This document shows, one piece after another, positions 1 to 10,300 of a DNA stretch of 64,000 nucleotides; the first letter of the stretch is position 1; each line of letters begins with the position of its first letter. The stretch spans positions 1 to 64,000 of the forward strand of contig NZ_BOOB01000010.1 of the NCBI RefSeq assembly GCF_016863015.1. The letters are read 5' to 3'. This DNA is from Microbispora amethystogenes. GTDB lineage: Bacteria > Actinomycetota > Actinomycetes > Streptosporangiales > Streptosporangiaceae. A program made the position numbers and the translations under genes. Under the pieces are notes generated by a model, which did not search any database, was not told the DNA's origin, and saw only the letters and a program-made list of their open reading frames with translations.

Positions 1-660
1 GCCCGACTTCGGCTGCGCCAGCGCGCCCGTCGAGGTCCAGCGGTACGACGACGGCAGGTTGCAGGTGCCGGTCGGCGTCGCGGACGGTGACGGAGACGCG
101 GACGGAGACTGGGACGGGGACTGGGACGGCGTCGAGCTGGGCGACTGCGACGGGGTGGAGCTGGGAGTGGCGCTGGGCGAGCCCGGGCTGCCGGTGCAGG
201 CCACGCCGTTCAGGGAGAACGAGGTGGGCACCGGGTTGCTGCCGTTCCACGAGCCGTTGAACCCGAAGTTGACGCTGCCGCCTGAGGGGATGGAGGCGTT
301 GTAGGAGACGTTGGTGGCCGTCACCGTCGAGCCGGACTGGGTGTTGGTGGCGTTCCAGATCTGGCTGATCTGCTGACCGGCGCCGAAGGACCAGGTCAGC
401 TGCCAGCCGTTGACCGCGTCACCGAGGTTGTTGATGGTGACGCTGGCGCCGAACCCGCCGCCCCACTGCGAGGAGATGGCGTAGTCGACCCGGCAGGCCA
501 CGGCGGCCTGGGCGGGCTGGGTGGCCACCAGGCCGGCTCCACCGCCCAGCAGGGCCGTGACGGCGCCGATCGCGAGGCCGCGACGCGAGGTACGCCGGAC
601 CGGAGCCGCGGTCGTGCCGTCGGACAGGCGCGGTGACCGCGCTCGCCAGGGCAGATGCAT
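1..660 (-). CDS. GH62 alpha-L-arabinofuranosidase with N-terminal CBM2 (partial, cut by window edge)
   Basis: Secreted debranching enzyme predicted to remove arabinose from arabinoxylan. The 220 codons present read ATG at 660 without a stop to base 1. Residues 22-53 form a signal peptide with a twin-arginine-like stretch (RRTSRRGLAIG) and an AQA cleavage site, so Tat export is possible. Residues 54-155 are a cellulose-binding CBM2 (CRVDYAISSQWGGGFGASV, WNGSNPV). A Ser/Pro/Thr linker covers about 157-198. The catalytic domain starts at NLPSSYRWTSTGALAQPKSG, which matches the N-terminus I know from actinomycete GH62 enzymes; active-site residues lie outside the window. It follows the GH10 xylanase by 34 bases with its own AAGGAGAA ribosome site, so the two are probably co-transcribed. 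A GH43 domain is the main alternative. Confidence 0.85.
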   Translation of the reverse strand, partial: MHLPWRARSPRLSDGTTAAPVRRTSRRGLAIGAVTALLGGGAGLVATQPAQAAVACRVDYAISSQWGGGFGASVTINNLGDAVNGWQLTWSFGAGQQISQIWNATNTQSGSTVTATNVSYNASIPSGGSVNFGFNGSWNGSNPVPTSFSLNGVACTGSPGSPSATPSSTPSQSPSSTPSQSPSQSPSASPSPSATPTGTCNLPSSYRWTSTGALAQPKSG

Positions 661-694
661 CTGAATTCTCCTTGTCGTCATGTTTCAGCCGCCG

Positions 695-2140
<1,446 letters not shown>

Positions 2141-2282
2141 TCACGGGAAAAGCGGACACGCGAGGTCTCCCACGCGATCGACGCCGCGTCCCGTGATCGG
2201 GAAACGCACACCACTAGGGCGTCGCGAGCTGCGGTCCTCACCGCGCACCACCACATGGCAGGAGGAAGCCGCCTAGGGACAC

Positions 2283-2329
2283 AGTTTGGAAACCATGCCG
2301 AAATGTGTCAAGCCCTCCGAGAAAGTTTC
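2283..2329 (-). promoter_or_regulatory. xylanase promoter with GAAACTTTC inverted repeat
   Basis: Read on the minus strand, a consensus -35 TTGACA (2306-2311) and a weaker -10 CAAACT (2283-2288) are separated by exactly 17 bases, giving a leader of about 155 nt before the xylanase ATG. Directly upstream of the -35 is GAAACTTTC (2321-2329), a 4-1-4 inverted repeat. Inverted repeats of the GAAA-N-TTTC type are known near xylanase genes of actinomycetes and are bound by sugar-responsive repressors. Binding here is inference. Confidence 0.55.
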
Positions 2330-2511
2330 AGACTAATCCTCACGCCGTCACGGGCGGCGCCCGCCGATAACGCCTGATGAGCCACACACTCGCCCGCCAC
2401 CCCTCGGCAGGCGCGGGGTGCCGTCCTTGACGTCTCCTCTTCGCCTCGTATTGGCTCCGATCTGCCCACCACCACCCGCCTGACAGAGAAGGAACCGCGA
2501 CAGGGAAGACA

Positions 2512-2525
2512 TGTGAGCGCTAACA
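2512..2525. promoter_or_regulatory. LacI-family-like operator TGTGAGCGCTAACA
   Basis: A near-perfect palindrome (12 of 14 bases symmetric) centred on AGCGCT. The central CG pair and the T-G-T...A-C-A flanks are typical of LacI-family carbohydrate repressor sites. It lies about 200 bases upstream of the xylanase promoter and 295 bases before the divergent membrane-protein gene, so it could act at a distance or mark a second promoter. No LacI gene is in the window. Confidence 0.4.
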
Positions 2526-2819
2526 GCCGAGCCGGGGCCTGACCCGGCGGCCGTGGCGCGGGGCGGTCCGGGGACAGACACCACGTCCCCGCAGCCGCCC
2601 TCTCGAACAGTCACCGATGAGGAGGTTCACGGCCGCAAAGACGAACGTCCCGCACGGTCGCCTTCGTCACGTCGTGTCAGCACCGGCCCGGCTCCGGGCC
2701 GTCCGGTCCCCCTTACGCGGGACACCCGCGTCACGAGTACATCAAGATCAGCAGCGACTCGCGTCAGGGATCGCTAGGGTGAGCGCCCGCCCCCTTGATC
2801 GATCTCCTGGATGTGACGC

Positions 2820-4136
2820 GTGCGCCGTTGTCGGCCGATCCTTCCCGCCGTCCTCGTGACCGGCGGTTACGCGGCGGCGCTCGTCGTCGCCGCCGGGCTC
2901 GCGCTGGCCTCTGACGACGTCGGCCTCCTGTGGCGGCTGTCGCTCTTCACCTGCGCGGACGAGGACGCCGCGGCCACCTGGCCGATCGTGACCGTGCTCG
3001 TCCTGGCGGGTGGTCTGTGGGCCTGGGCGCTGTGGCAGAGCCTCCGGGGCCTGCCGTTCCCCAAGCCCTTCTCGGACGACCGCGAGACCCGCTCGCTGCA
3101 GTGGGCGCTGTTCGCGGCGGTGGCGTTCTGGGCGTTCTACGCGGTCATGCCGATCTGGCCGTGGTGGGCGGTGGTGCTCGACGCGCTCCTGATGTCGGCG
3201 GTCATGGTGCTCTTCCACCCTGTGCTGCGCCGCGTCCTGCGCCACGCCGATCTCGCTCTGGGCGCCGGCCTGCTGGCCCAGGTGTGCGTGGCGGTGACCG
3301 AGGTGGCCGACGCGCTCGACTGGCCCCAGGGCTGGCGGACGGCCCTGGACGACAATCTCACCGGCCTCGGAACGCTGGTGTGGTGCGGGCTGGCGCTCGT
3401 GGCGCAGCGGCGGGACGGCCGCTGGGGCCGGACGACGGTGTGGTACGGCGTCGCCTCCCAGCTCGCGCCGTTCGTGCTCCTCATCCTGGGACAACCGCTG
3501 ATGGAGGCCGGTGACCTCTACGGCGTCTACGACGAGGCCACCTCGGCCGCCGCCGACGCCCTGTTCGTGATCTGGCTGGCCCGGTCCGCCCACGAGCTCG
3601 CCGGACCATACGGCGGTCCCGCGCCGTACGCGCCGCCGGCCGGCGGGAGGGCCGCGCTCACCTCGGCGGCCCGCCTCACCGCGTGTGTGGTCCTGCTCCT
3701 CCCGCCGCTGGCCAACTACCACGCGGCGTGGATAGGTTCCCATGTGCCGATCGACCGGTTGGCCCGCGACCTGAGTGACGTGGCGGCCGGCGTCTCCCCG
3801 GCGCTTCTGCGGGGTCTCGACCTGTTCGTGGGCCTCGGCGGGCTGGCCGTGCCGGTGCTCGTCGCACTGCACCGGCGGGCCGTGTTCTGGCCGGCCATGG
3901 GCGCGCTGCTCCTCACCGCGTTCGCCGGGCCCGCCGCCATGGCCCTGACCGGCGGGCCCGATCCCGGCCTCTATGACGGCTGGGTTCTCACCCGGCCGGA
4001 CGGGGCCGACCCGTTCGGGACGACGTTCCCGCCACCGCTGACCGTCTCCCCCTTGTGGGTCACCGCCGCCTGCCTGGTGTCGGCCGCCCTGCTCTTGTGG
4101 TCGCGCGCGTCCGGGCGCCTCCCCGGCAAGGGGTGA
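2820..4136 (+). CDS. hypothetical multi-pass membrane protein
   Basis: A 438-residue protein dominated by hydrophobic segments, roughly ten, beginning with a signal-anchor-like helix (VLVTGGYAAALVVAAGLALA). I do not recognise the family. Charged loops lie around residues 70-80 and 185-195, and there is a Pro-rich loop near 265. The GTG at 2820 is the first usable start, because an in-frame stop lies six bases upstream; the ribosome site is poor. It runs convergently towards the acyl-CoA dehydrogenase gene with 16 bases between stops. The xylanase operon diverges from it. No catalytic motif is visible, so the function stays open. Confidence 0.75.
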   Translation: MRRCRPILPAVLVTGGYAAALVVAAGLALASDDVGLLWRLSLFTCADEDAAATWPIVTVLVLAGGLWAWALWQSLRGLPFPKPFSDDRETRSLQWALFAAVAFWAFYAVMPIWPWWAVVLDALLMSAVMVLFHPVLRRVLRHADLALGAGLLAQVCVAVTEVADALDWPQGWRTALDDNLTGLGTLVWCGLALVAQRRDGRWGRTTVWYGVASQLAPFVLLILGQPLMEAGDLYGVYDEATSAAADALFVIWLARSAHELAGPYGGPAPYAPPAGGRAALTSAARLTACVVLLLPPLANYHAAWIGSHVPIDRLARDLSDVAAGVSPALLRGLDLFVGLGGLAVPVLVALHRRAVFWPAMGALLLTAFAGPAAMALTGGPDPGLYDGWVLTRPDGADPFGTTFPPPLTVSPLWVTAACLVSAALLLWSRASGRLPGKG

Positions 4137-4152
4137 GCCGTTGACGCGCCGG

Positions 4153-5304
4153 TCACGGCACGCGTCTCGCCTCGGCCAGCGCGGCGGCGCCGGCCAGCGC
4201 CAGGGTCGCCTCGGGGGTGAGGGGGTGGAACGGGCCGCCGCGGACGTCCCGATATGCCCGTTCCAACGGGGAGGTACGGAAGAACGCGGCGCCACCCACG
4301 GCGTCGAGGGCGAGATCGACGACGGCCTTCGCCTCGCACACGGCGTGCCGCTTGGCCGTCATCAACGTGACCAGGGCCGGCTCGTCCGCCGGCGGGTCGT
4401 CGCCGACCTCCTCGACGGCGGCGAGCAGCGCCCACCGGGCCACCCGCAGGCGGGCGGCCATCTCCCCCAGCTGGCGCACCACGGCGGGAGCCGGGTCTCC
4501 GGCACGCGCGGCGATGACGCGGAGCGCCTCGTCGTACGCCCCCTGCGCGATGCCCAGGTAGACCGCGCCCGCGACGGGCGCGAAGTGGATCGCGGCGACC
4601 AGCAGCGGCCCCGCGAGCCTGCCGTACGGCCGCCGCCCGAGGATCTTGTCGGCGGGGACGAACACGTCCTCGAACACCAGGTCGTGGCTGGCGGTGCCGC
4701 GCATGCCGAGGGTGTCCCAGGTCTCCACCAGGGAGACGCCGGGGCTCGACAGCGGCACGCCCGCGTGCAGCACCTCGGCGCCGGGCCCGGGTTCGCCGAG
4801 CACCGCCGAGGTGGAGATGACGGTCGCGGCCGGCGCCTGCGAGCAGAACGTCTTCCGCCCGGTGAACCGGAACCCGCCGTCGACCTCGACGGCCGTCGTC
4901 GTCGGGCACACCCAGTCGGATCCGCCGCTGGTCGCCATGATCAGGCCGTCGGCGGCGATCCGGCGCAGCGCGCCCTCGGCGTCCGGCGCGCCCCGGCGGT
5001 GCCGCCAGCACTGGACCAGGGTCAGGTAGAGATGCATGGCGGCGGCGAGCGCGGCCGACCCGGCATGGCGGGCGAGCTCGCCCTCGGCCAGCACCACCTG
5101 ACGCAGCCCGGCGCCAAGGCCGCCGAACTCGGCGGGTACGGCCAGCCGCAGATAGCCGTGGTCCCGCATCGCCTGGTAGCCCTCGGCCACGAAGGTGGCG
5201 TCCAGGTCGTGCCGCGCCTCGGTCAGGGCGCATTCCCGTCCCACTTCGGCGGCCAGCGCGACGACGCCGGCGTCGTGCAGGGGCTCGTTCATCGTCAGAG
5301 TCAT
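4153..5304 (-). CDS. acyl-CoA dehydrogenase family flavoprotein
   Basis: A 383-residue FAD protein of the acyl-CoA dehydrogenase superfamily. The N-terminal helical domain carries GYLRLAVPAEFGGLGAG, the flavin-binding strand segment carries MATSGGSDW and FTGRKTFCSQAP, and MRGTASHDLVFEDVFVP is the usual domain-2 signature. The usual catalytic Glu position near the C-terminus is not obvious (SPLERAYRDVRGG), so this could be a class D-type oxygenase or sulfur-compound monooxygenase rather than a beta-oxidation enzyme. It is divergent from an HxlR regulator with a short shared promoter region, which suggests it is that regulator's target. The substrate is unknown. Confidence 0.85.
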   Translation of the reverse strand: MTLTMNEPLHDAGVVALAAEVGRECALTEARHDLDATFVAEGYQAMRDHGYLRLAVPAEFGGLGAGLRQVVLAEGELARHAGSAALAAAMHLYLTLVQCWRHRRGAPDAEGALRRIAADGLIMATSGGSDWVCPTTTAVEVDGGFRFTGRKTFCSQAPAATVISTSAVLGEPGPGAEVLHAGVPLSSPGVSLVETWDTLGMRGTASHDLVFEDVFVPADKILGRRPYGRLAGPLLVAAIHFAPVAGAVYLGIAQGAYDEALRVIAARAGDPAPAVVRQLGEMAARLRVARWALLAAVEEVGDDPPADEPALVTLMTAKRHAVCEAKAVVDLALDAVGGAAFFRTSPLERAYRDVRGGPFHPLTPEATLALAGAAALAEARRVP

Positions 5305-5339
5305 GGCTCGACGCTAGAAAGGCCGGGAGTCCGTCTCTA

Positions 5340-5365
5340 GTACGAGATGTGTACCACCTGGTGGT
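5340..5365. promoter_or_regulatory. operator candidates between acyl-CoA dehydrogenase and HxlR genes
   Basis: Two overlapping signals lie in the short divergent region. One is GTAC-7-GTAC (5340-5343 and 5351-5354). The other is an inverted repeat ACCACC-T-GGTGGT (5353-5365). A -10-like TACGCT (5379-5384) lies eight bases before the GTG at 5392, so the regulator mRNA may be leaderless. Autoregulation by the HxlR protein is inference. Confidence 0.45.
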
Positions 5366-5391
5366 TTCGTTCCGGGGTTACGCTGAGCGGC

Positions 5392-6072
5392 GTGGGTTCC
5401 TCGTACGGACAATTCTGTCCCGTCGCGAAGGCGATGGAGCTGCTCGACGAGCGTTGGACACTGCTCATCATCCGGGAGCTGGTCACCGGAAGCCGTTACT
5501 TCAACGAGCTGCGCCGCGGGGTGCCGAGGATGTCCCCCTCGCTGCTGTCCAGGCGGCTCAACCGGCTGGAGCGGGCCGGCGTCCTGGAGCGCCGTCCCGA
5601 CGGCAACCGCGTACGGTACCTGCTCACCCCCGCAGGGCAGGAGCTGCGGCCGGTGGTCGAGGCGCTGGGCGCCTGGGGCATCCGCTGGATCCCGGAGCTG
5701 GGCGACGAGGACCTCGATCCGCAGCTGCTGCTGTGGGACATGCACCGCAACGTCGACCACGACGTCGTCCCCGGGCAGCGCACCGTGGTGCGGTTCAGCT
5801 TCACGGACGTGCCCGCGAACACCCGTGACTGGTGGCTGGTCATCACCCCCGGCGACGTGGACGTGTGCAACGACGACCCCGGCTATCCGCCGACGGTGAG
5901 CGTGATCGCCGGCCTGCGGCGGATGACCGAGATCTGGCGGGGCGACCTCACCTGGTCCGGCGCGCTGCGCTCCGGCGCCGTCGAGGTGCAGGGCCCGGAG
6001 GCGGCCCGCCGCGCCCTGCCCCGGTGGTTCAGGCTGTCGACGTTCGCCCAGGTCCCCCGCCCCACCGGCTGA
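5392..6072 (+). CDS. HxlR-family transcriptional regulator with C-terminal SCP2-like domain
   Basis: DNA-binding repressor or activator. The winged helix-turn-helix spans about residues 5-95 and has the family signature CPVAKAMELLDERWTLLIIREL, RYFNELRRGVPRMSPSLLSRRLNRLERAGVLER. The remaining 120 residues (from DLDPQLLLWDMHRNVD) resemble the sterol-carrier-like sensor domain found in longer HxlR proteins. An upstream start at 5347 is open, but it would put the operator palindrome inside the gene, and GTG 5392 gives the usual N-terminus (GSSYGQFCPVA). It diverges from the acyl-CoA dehydrogenase gene, its likely target, and converges on the HupE-like gene with 14 bases between. Confidence 0.9.
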   Translation: MGSSYGQFCPVAKAMELLDERWTLLIIRELVTGSRYFNELRRGVPRMSPSLLSRRLNRLERAGVLERRPDGNRVRYLLTPAGQELRPVVEALGAWGIRWIPELGDEDLDPQLLLWDMHRNVDHDVVPGQRTVVRFSFTDVPANTRDWWLVITPGDVDVCNDDPGYPPTVSVIAGLRRMTEIWRGDLTWSGALRSGAVEVQGPEAARRALPRWFRLSTFAQVPRPTG

Positions 6073-6086
6073 CCTGCGGATCCGCG

Positions 6087-7223
6087 TCAGAGGGGCAGCG
6101 CGATCCGGTCGACGCACCAGTAGAGGCTCACCGCCACGATGGGGACCGACATCGCGGCTGTCATCCAGTGGGCGGCGGAGGTGCGACGCAGCAGCGCCAG
6201 CAGCGGGAAGAGCACGGCGATGATCAGGAGCTGGGTCGCCTCGATGCCGACGTTGAAGCTGAGCAGCGACAGGAGCAGCTCCCACGACCCCTTCTCCTCG
6301 ATGTCCAGCGCGCTCGCGAAGCCCAGCCCGTGCACCAGGCCGAAGGCGAAGACGATCGGCAGCCGCCATCTGCCCAGTCTGTCCTCGTCGCGGCCCAGGA
6401 GGTTGGCGACGGCCACGACGATGATCGACACCGCGATGACCGGCTCGACGATCCCCGCGGGCACGTGCACGATCCCGAGCGCCGCCAGCAGGAACGTGAT
6501 GCTGTGGGCGGCCGTGAAGGCGGAGGCCGTGACGACGACGTCGCGCGCGCGGCGGGCGCCGATGAGCAGGGCGAGCAGGAAGAAGACGTGGTCGAGGCCG
6601 GAAAGCAGGTGCTCGGCGCCGAGCAGGAAGAACTCCCCCACCTGGTGCGAGGCCCGGTGCTCGCCGACCCGCAGCGTCGGGTTCGCGGCGGTCAGCACCG
6701 CGGAGCCCGTCGTGCCGTCGAGCGTGTATCCGACGATCGTCTGCGTGCTGTGCACGAAGCTCTCGGCGTCGGGGAAGATCGCGCTGGAGACGGCGTGCCC
6801 GCCCTCTCCGCCGCCCGCGCAGCGGTAGGCGAGGGTCACCACCGCGAAGGCCACCCCGTCACGGGTGCGCACGTCCGCGTCGCCCACGGGGGTGGCCGTG
6901 CACGGCGAGTCGCCGTACGCCACGGCGAACCGGCGGGTGACGTAGCCGACGACCGCGGCGTGGTTCTTCTTCAGCTGGCGGAGCTGCTCGGCCCGTTCCT
7001 TCGCGTCGTACGCCTCGGCGTACAGCCAGGCCGACTTCATGAGGAGGTCGTACTCCAGGTCGAGCACGACTCTGACGTCCGCGCCCGTTCCGGTCACCGT
7101 GGCGTGCGCCTTCGTGGTCGCGTTGTGGGCCGACGCCGGGGCAGCGGCCAGCACACCGAGGGCACAGGCGACGGCACAGGCGAGAGCGAGGACGGCCGCG
7201 GACAGCCGGCGCCTGCGGGACAT
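6087..7223 (-). CDS. HupE/UreJ-like membrane protein
   Basis: A 378-residue protein with a signal peptide (cleavage near APASA-H), an extracytoplasmic domain of about 170 residues, and six hydrophobic helices from residue 205 on. The helices carry the motifs HLLSGLDHVFFLLALL, AAHSITFLLAALG and FGLVHGLGFASAL, with conserved intramembrane His residues as in the HupE/UreJ family, whose members are linked to nickel or cobalt handling. The metal is not shown here. It lies 93 bases downstream of the large secreted metallophosphoesterase on the same strand, with a strong hairpin in between. A metal-supply role for that phosphoesterase is a reasonable guess, not evidence. Confidence 0.85.
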   Translation of the reverse strand: MSRRRRLSAAVLALACAVACALGVLAAAPASAHNATTKAHATVTGTGADVRVVLDLEYDLLMKSAWLYAEAYDAKERAEQLRQLKKNHAAVVGYVTRRFAVAYGDSPCTATPVGDADVRTRDGVAFAVVTLAYRCAGGGEGGHAVSSAIFPDAESFVHSTQTIVGYTLDGTTGSAVLTAANPTLRVGEHRASHQVGEFFLLGAEHLLSGLDHVFFLLALLIGARRARDVVVTASAFTAAHSITFLLAALGIVHVPAGIVEPVIAVSIIVVAVANLLGRDEDRLGRWRLPIVFAFGLVHGLGFASALDIEEKGSWELLLSLLSFNVGIEATQLLIIAVLFPLLALLRRTSAAHWMTAAMSVPIVAVSLYWCVDRIALPL

Positions 7224-7262
7224 GTCTGTTTCTCCAGGATTCGAGTGTTTCGAGGGGGCAGG

Positions 7263-7302
7263 CCGCCCCGGGCGCTCCGCGGTGACGCGGGGCCCGGGGC
7301 GG
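7263..7302 (-). terminator. hairpin between metallophosphoesterase and HupE-like genes
   Basis: CCGCCCCGGGC (7263-7273) pairs perfectly with GCCCGGGGCGG (7292-7302) across an 18-base loop. There is no U tract, so it could be a partial terminator or an mRNA-processing and stability element that sets different levels for the two genes. Confidence 0.5.
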
Positions 7303-7316
7303 CGGTCACGGACTGT

Positions 7317-10300
7317 TCAGCCCTTCTTGTGCTGGAACCAGCGGTAGAGAGGCGAGTCCGGTCCCCACGTGCCGGGACGGCCGTGCTCGTCCCTGGTGAC
7401 GAACACGCTCGGTTCGGATGCGGTCACGCCGCCGCCGGTGGAGCGTGCGGTGACGAACCAGGCGTACGCCGTGTCGCCCTTGAGGCGGTTCCAGGTCACC
7501 GAGGCGACCTGACCCGATTCGACCGCGCTCGTGCCGATGACCCGGGTGGGCTTGTAGATGGCCAGCGAGTCGGTGGCGAAGCTCGTCGTACGGGTGGTGA
7601 GGTCGACCGGGAGCACCATGTTGTCCTCGCGCCCGTCGTAACGGCGCAGCGGGTCGAACTCGCCCGCCCCGAAGTCGTTGAGCAGGGGCGAGTAGGTGTC
7701 CACGGTCAGCTCCGCCCGCTTGACGTTGAACTGCAGCAGGCGGAAGAAGCTCGCGCCGAACTGGAGCTGGTCGTCCGGGTTGTACCCGCCGACCTGCGTG
7801 AGCCCGAGGCGATCGGCCGAGACCGTGTAGAACTGGTAGTCCGCCAGCAGTTCGACGACGCCGTTGCCGACCTGGCCCACCTTCGGCTTCACGTTCGTCC
7901 CCACACCGTGCTCGTGCCCGGCGAGGATGAGGAAGACGTTCGGGTTCTTCTCGACCACCGTCTTGTAGAGCATCGAGCCGTCGGGCGCCGAGAATCCCGC
8001 GCCCCGTCCGTCGGGGTTGGTGCTCGGCACGAGGTAGTCGTGCGAGAGCAGGATGCCGTTCCGGCCGGGGAACCGCTTGAAGACGGAGTCGGCCCACTCG
8101 GCCTCCTCCCGCGTGACGCCGTACGACAGGCCGACCACGACGAAGTCCAGTCCGCCCGCGGAGAACAGGTCGTAGTGGTTCTGGTTGTCGCCCTCCTTCC
8201 ACGGCCCGCCGTACTCCGCGTGCTGCCAGCCCTGCGCCGCCGTCTGGTAGCGGCCGGGGCCGTAGTACTTGTTGTAGATCGCCTCCGGCCCGTCCTCGGT
8301 GCCCGACTGGTTGTCGTGGTTGCCGGCGATCACGCCGTTGGGGATGCCCGCGTCGTCCAGCACCTTCTGCTGCTTGGACGACACCTCCAGCTCGCCGGTG
8401 ACCTCCCGCTGGGTGGCCTCGTCGGCGGGCTTCCTGATGTTGTTCTCGATGATGTCGCCGGTGTGCGCGACGTACGAGATCTTCCGCTGGTCCCTGTTGC
8501 CCTTGATCCAGTTGACGATCCCGGCGTACGCGGACTCCCACACCGCGCGCTCCTCGGCGGTCTCCTGCTCCACCGCGCCCTCCGACAGATACTGCGTGTC
8601 GGTGAAGTGGACGATCGAGAAGTCGTACGTGGAGGGGTCGGCGAAGCCGTTCGGGTCGCCGGGGTCGATGTCGTCGGCGAACGGGTCCTCACCCGTCACC
8701 ATCACGTGGACCTGCTGCCCGTCGACGTACCGGTCGCCGACCACTGCGGTGAGGGCGGTCTGGCCCTCGGCGGCGCCGCGGGCGCTCGTCAGCAGATCCC
8801 ACGCCCGGGCCTTGGTGTTCCAGGCCCGCAGCGACACCAGGCGCTCGGGGTCGATGACGCCCTCCCAGCGCAGGACCGGGGCGTCCACATGGCCCTTCAC
8901 CTGGATGTCGTACCGCTGGTAGGTGACGTCCCGGCCGGCGGGCGCGTCGAGCGTGGCGCCGTCGGCGGGCTCCAGCCCGGTGGCCTTGAGCTTCTTCTCG
9001 CCCGGCACCTGGAGGGTCGTGGGGACGGCGTCGGCGACGCCCTGGTACGCCTGGTTCGGGGTCAGGATGTCGGCTTCGGAGAACGTCGCCTTGACCTTGC
9101 CTCCGCCGGGCTCGGCGACCTTCGCCGAGAGCGTGACGGTGCCCGGCACGTCGGCGGTCCCGGACGCCGGGGTGAGCTCGGCGGGGACGTCCGGGATTCC
9201 GGCGGACTCGAACGCGATCTCACGGGTGGCGGTGTTGCCGAGCGAGTCGGCGCCGGTCACGGCGAGGGTGTGCCTGCCGGGCGGCAGGCCGGGGCCCACC
9301 TGGGCGCCCAGCGCGATCGCCTGCCCGTCGAGCGTGGCGTCCGGCCCGGACACGACACCGGAGGCGTCCTCCAGCGTGACGTCCAGCACGACGGATGCGG
9401 TGATCTTCTCACCCGCGGCGGGGACGCTCGCGGCGACCTTGGGCGCCGTGTTGTCGGTGACCAGCGTGCGGGTGGCCTTCTCCCCCGTGGTCGAGGTCGC
9501 GGCGAGGGTGTGCCTGCCGTCCTTGATCGCGGTGGTGTCGAGGTCCGCACGCAGGCCGGCCGCGGGCGCGTCCACGAGGAACTCGAGGTCGATCTCGGTC
9601 AGCAGGTTCACGTTGTCGCCGCAGTTTCCGTCGCCCATGCTGTAGGAGCTCTTGAGCATCTGGCCGCTCGCCGTGCCCCGCACCGGCGCGAGAGCGATGT
9701 TCGAGATCGCGAAGTCGTCGCGGTTGTTGCCACACGACGTCGGATAGGTGCCGGTCACGAAGTCGATCGTGTTCCAGCCAGGCACGAGGTACTCGTTCGG
9801 GAAGGTGAAGTCGACGCGCCGGCTGACGAAGTCGCCGTCGAGCACGACCTTCCGCCCGTTGACGAGCAGGTGGTTCTGGTAGCGCGCCTCGATCGAGTTG
9901 CTGCCCACGGTGAAGCTGAGCGTCGCGTCGCCCGAGCCGAGCGTCCGGACGACGCGGACGCCCGGGGCCTCGATCGTGTAGCGCAGTTCGACCTCGCGGA
10001 GGGTCGCCTGGCCGCTGCCGCAGGTGCCGTCGCCCATGTCGTACGACGGCTTGACGTCACGGCCGGTCACGGTGGCGCCGTCGAGGGCGAGGCCGAGGTT
10101 CGCGATGGTGAAGTCGTCGCGGTCGACGCCGCAGGACGCCTTCCAGTCGCCGGTCACGAACTTGATCACGTTGTCGCCGGGCACCAGGAGCCGGGCCGGG
10201 ACCGCGACGGTGACGCGCTGGTTGACCCAGGACCCGCCCAGGTCGACGCGCTTGCCGTTGACGAGCAGGAAGTCGTCGTACTTGTCCTCGATCGCGTCCG

